In this document: piece by piece, positions 62,032 through 64,000 of the stretch
Position numbering within the stretch: the first letter of the stretch is position 1
Layout: every line of letters starts with the position of its first letter
NCBI GenBank assembly: GCA_034620365.1
Contig: JAQGEQ010000380.1
Location: forward strand, 1-64,000
Source: Pegea sp. RAD2-039
Lineage: Eukaryota; Chordata; Thaliacea; Salpida; Salpidae
Length of the DNA: 64,000 nt
Direction: 5' to 3'
Program-made: the position numbers and the translations under genes
The notes under the pieces: model-generated
Told to the model about the DNA's origin: nothing
Seen by the model: the letters and a program-made list of their open reading frames with translations, nothing else
Database searches by the model: none

Positions 62032-62275
62032 TAAATTTGATGTTTAAAATAGATTTGATGGTTATTTCATTTAGTTGTTTGTATTTAGTTTAATATTATT
62101 TTCAAGTTTAAGTCAAATTTTCACCTTCTACATTTCTAGATGTAAAATTTTGTATATTATTTAATAAAATGTAAATATAGCAAATGTTGTTGTGATTATA
62201 ACGCTTCTAAACTGTTATTTACAATTTTCGAAACCATCTTTCAGGTTGTTACTTTGAAATAGTTTAATTGTTTAA

Positions 62276-64000
62276 ATGGAGAATGTCTGGAATGAAATAG
62301 AAATTGCTGCTGATGAGAAAAGGAGGGAACTGGTAATAAGAAGAAAAGAAAATGTAGAAGAATTACCTCCTCAACTTTATCAGCTAAACTTGTTAAACTT
62401 TCTAGATATTTTCTCTTTGCCTATTGTAAGAATTGATGATAGAATCAGTAATTTGCAGAACTTAACTCAATTGTATGTGAAAGATACTGAAATAGCTGAA
62501 TTACCTGACAGCATTTGTGACTTAAAACTAATTAAAAGTTTAGATGTTTCACAAAATAAATTAAACCAACTTCCAAAAAGACTTGGAAATCTGAGCAACC
62601 TTCAAAGCTTCAATGTCTCTTCAAATAATTTATCAATATTTCCTCAAAGTATTTCAAATTGTTCCTCTTTATCAGTTATTAACTTCTCGAAGAACAGATT
62701 TGTCAATTTTCCAGTGATGTTGACAAACAGCCCCCTAAGTTCCAAACTAGCTCAAATTTTCGCTTCTCACAATCAGCTTGTTGAAGTCGAAGATTCTATC
62801 CAGAATTTAACTGCTTTGAAAAATCTGGATTTATCAGAAAACTGTTTAAAGCAGCTTCCACAGGCGCTCGGTAAATGTCTCAAGTTGAAACAAATCAATT
62901 TCAAATCGAACCAACTTGAAGACAATCGTTTGAAAAAGCTAATTGAACAAGAAAATGGCCCTAAATCGATTTTGAACTATATTCGGAGTAGGGGAAAGCC
63001 CTCAAAGTCTGAGAGATTAGACGGTAAAGAGAAGAAGCCATCAAAGGTAAAAGAAAGTAGAAAAAATTTCAAAAATTCTCAGATGTCGACGAATGAAGAA
63101 ATTGCCAAGTTTTACATCAAAGTAATTAAATCAGAAGAAGTTTTTAGTGAAGGTGGTTTGTTTGTAATGAAGTAAATGATTATGACGTCATCTTTTATAG
63201 GATGTAAACCGCTGAAAATCGTCGTTAGTGATGACGTATGTCAAGTTCGACCTTATATTGTCTCTTGTATTTTAAGAGGACTTGATTTGAAAGAATCTTC
63301 AAAATTTCGAAGCTTTATTTCGATACAAGTTAGTCTATAAATTAACAAATTTTCAAAAAACTTTCAATTATTTCCCACAGACTCAAATTCACTCCAATCT
63401 TTGCCACAGAAGATCGCTGGCATCAATTGGAACTCACGATTTGAAAAAATTGAAAAACTCCCAGCTGATTTACGATGCTAAAATCTCCAAACTTTTTAAG
63501 GTGATTAAAGAATCGTGTTTACGACAAACGTTGCAACAACTTTAAATAGATCAGGCCTCTTGGCGCTGAGAAAGAAGTTTTAGTTGAAGAATATTTGAAG
63601 AATTTACAAGAGAAGTTGCAAAGTTGCTCTAAAGATCCTACTGGTGTAGAAAAGTAAACAAGCAAATCAACTGGTCCATTTTATAACCAGTTTGATGTTA
63701 GGTACCTACATTTGATTAACCATTTAGATAAATCTGCTTTTCTGTGTCGTACTGATGATGGCTGTGTCCTTTCTCTTCCTCCTCTGATCAATTGTGAAGA
63801 GTCCAAACTAACATTTCAGTCTTCTGATATTCTTGTTGAAGTAACTGGATCTACATCTTTGAGTAAATGCAAAGAGGTTATGGATGCTTTTTTGAAAGAA
63901 CTTATCCAAAAAGAATTTGTTTCAAATGTTAGTAGATATATCAGTAATTTCAAATATCAATTTACGTTGGTTTCAGGTTGATTCTGGTCACGTGGTTGCT
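62276..64000 (+). CDS. LRRC47: leucine-rich repeat-containing protein 47 (LRRC47), runs off right edge
   Basis: Starts MENVWNEIEIAADEKRREL, as in LRRC47. A single exon of nearly 0.9 kb covers about seven LRRs (LDVSQNKLNQLPKRLGNLSN; LDLSENCLKQLPQALGK) and the PKSILNYIRSRGK junction. It splices at about 63156-63163 (GTTTGT donor) over a roughly 45-bp intron containing TGACGTCA (63183-63190) into the B3/4 tRNA-binding-like domain: VRPYIVSCILRGLDL, FRSFISIQ, then SLASIGTHDLKKL. A last visible part has RYLHLI, CVLSLPPLINCEESK, VEVTGSTSLSKCKEVMDAF. B3/4 is the fold found in phenylalanyl-tRNA synthetase beta, and LRRC47 is thought to work in translation. The C-terminus is beyond the window. An acceptor-like tctttcag ends 33 bp before the ATG. 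Confidence 0.94.

Overview
This window is nuclear DNA from an animal. It is strongly AT-rich (by eye about 70% A+T or more), its genes are interrupted by GT-AG introns, and the proteins are metazoan: matrilin-like VWA/EGF/FN3, COMT, an RRM-Tudor protein, BBS8/TTC8, EFCAB10, ORC1, OXA1L, SUCLA2, PSMB7 and LRRC47. Many introns are only about 48-60 bp. The 8-mer TGACGTCA is clearly over-represented. Short introns, that motif, and two head-to-tail gene pairs with acceptor-like sites just before the ATG would fit a tunicate or another compact invertebrate genome. This is inference and I cannot name a species.

Layout: 0-8.74 kb (-), a WD-repeat protein of the WDR87/WDR97 type with a long Lys/Glu-rich tail, cut by the left edge. 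11.5-14.0 kb (+), an intronless BTB-BACK gene 65 bp upstream of an alpha-arrestin gene. 14.7-17.9 kb (-), ORC1, convergent with the arrestin. 19.4-20.7 kb (-), OXA1L. 22.3-23.2 kb (-), a decayed LINE; a second copy of its 3' tail is at 26.35 kb and a MITE-like hairpin element at 26.64-26.92 kb. 24.0 kb (+), a possible small tail-anchored protein. 25.2-25.8 kb (-), EFCAB10. 27.5-29.6 kb (+), a secreted chitin-binding/VWA protein. 31.3 kb (+), intronless COMT. 32-37 kb holds no recognisable gene. 37.0-44.6 kb (+), a matrilin-like secreted protein. 46.0-47.8 kb (-), SUCLA2, followed by intronless TTC8/BBS8 (-). 51.7-54.7 kb (+), a membrane-anchored carboxylesterase. 55.8-58.4 kb (+), an intronless RRM-Tudor gene. 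61.2 kb (+), intronless PSMB7. 62.3 kb to the right edge (+), LRRC47.

The genes do not form one pathway. They include ciliary genes (WDR87/97-like, EFCAB10, TTC8), mitochondrial genes (OXA1L, SUCLA2), one DNA replication gene (ORC1), proteostasis and translation genes (PSMB7, LRRC47) and extracellular proteins. The most notable global pattern is two gene populations. Intronless, CpG-poor genes (BTB, COMT, TTC8, RRM-Tudor, PSMB7) sit among intron-dense genes whose exons and introns carry CpG and TGACGTCA. Exon boundaries below were worked out by hand from splice sites and homology, so ends of internal exons may be off by a few bases.
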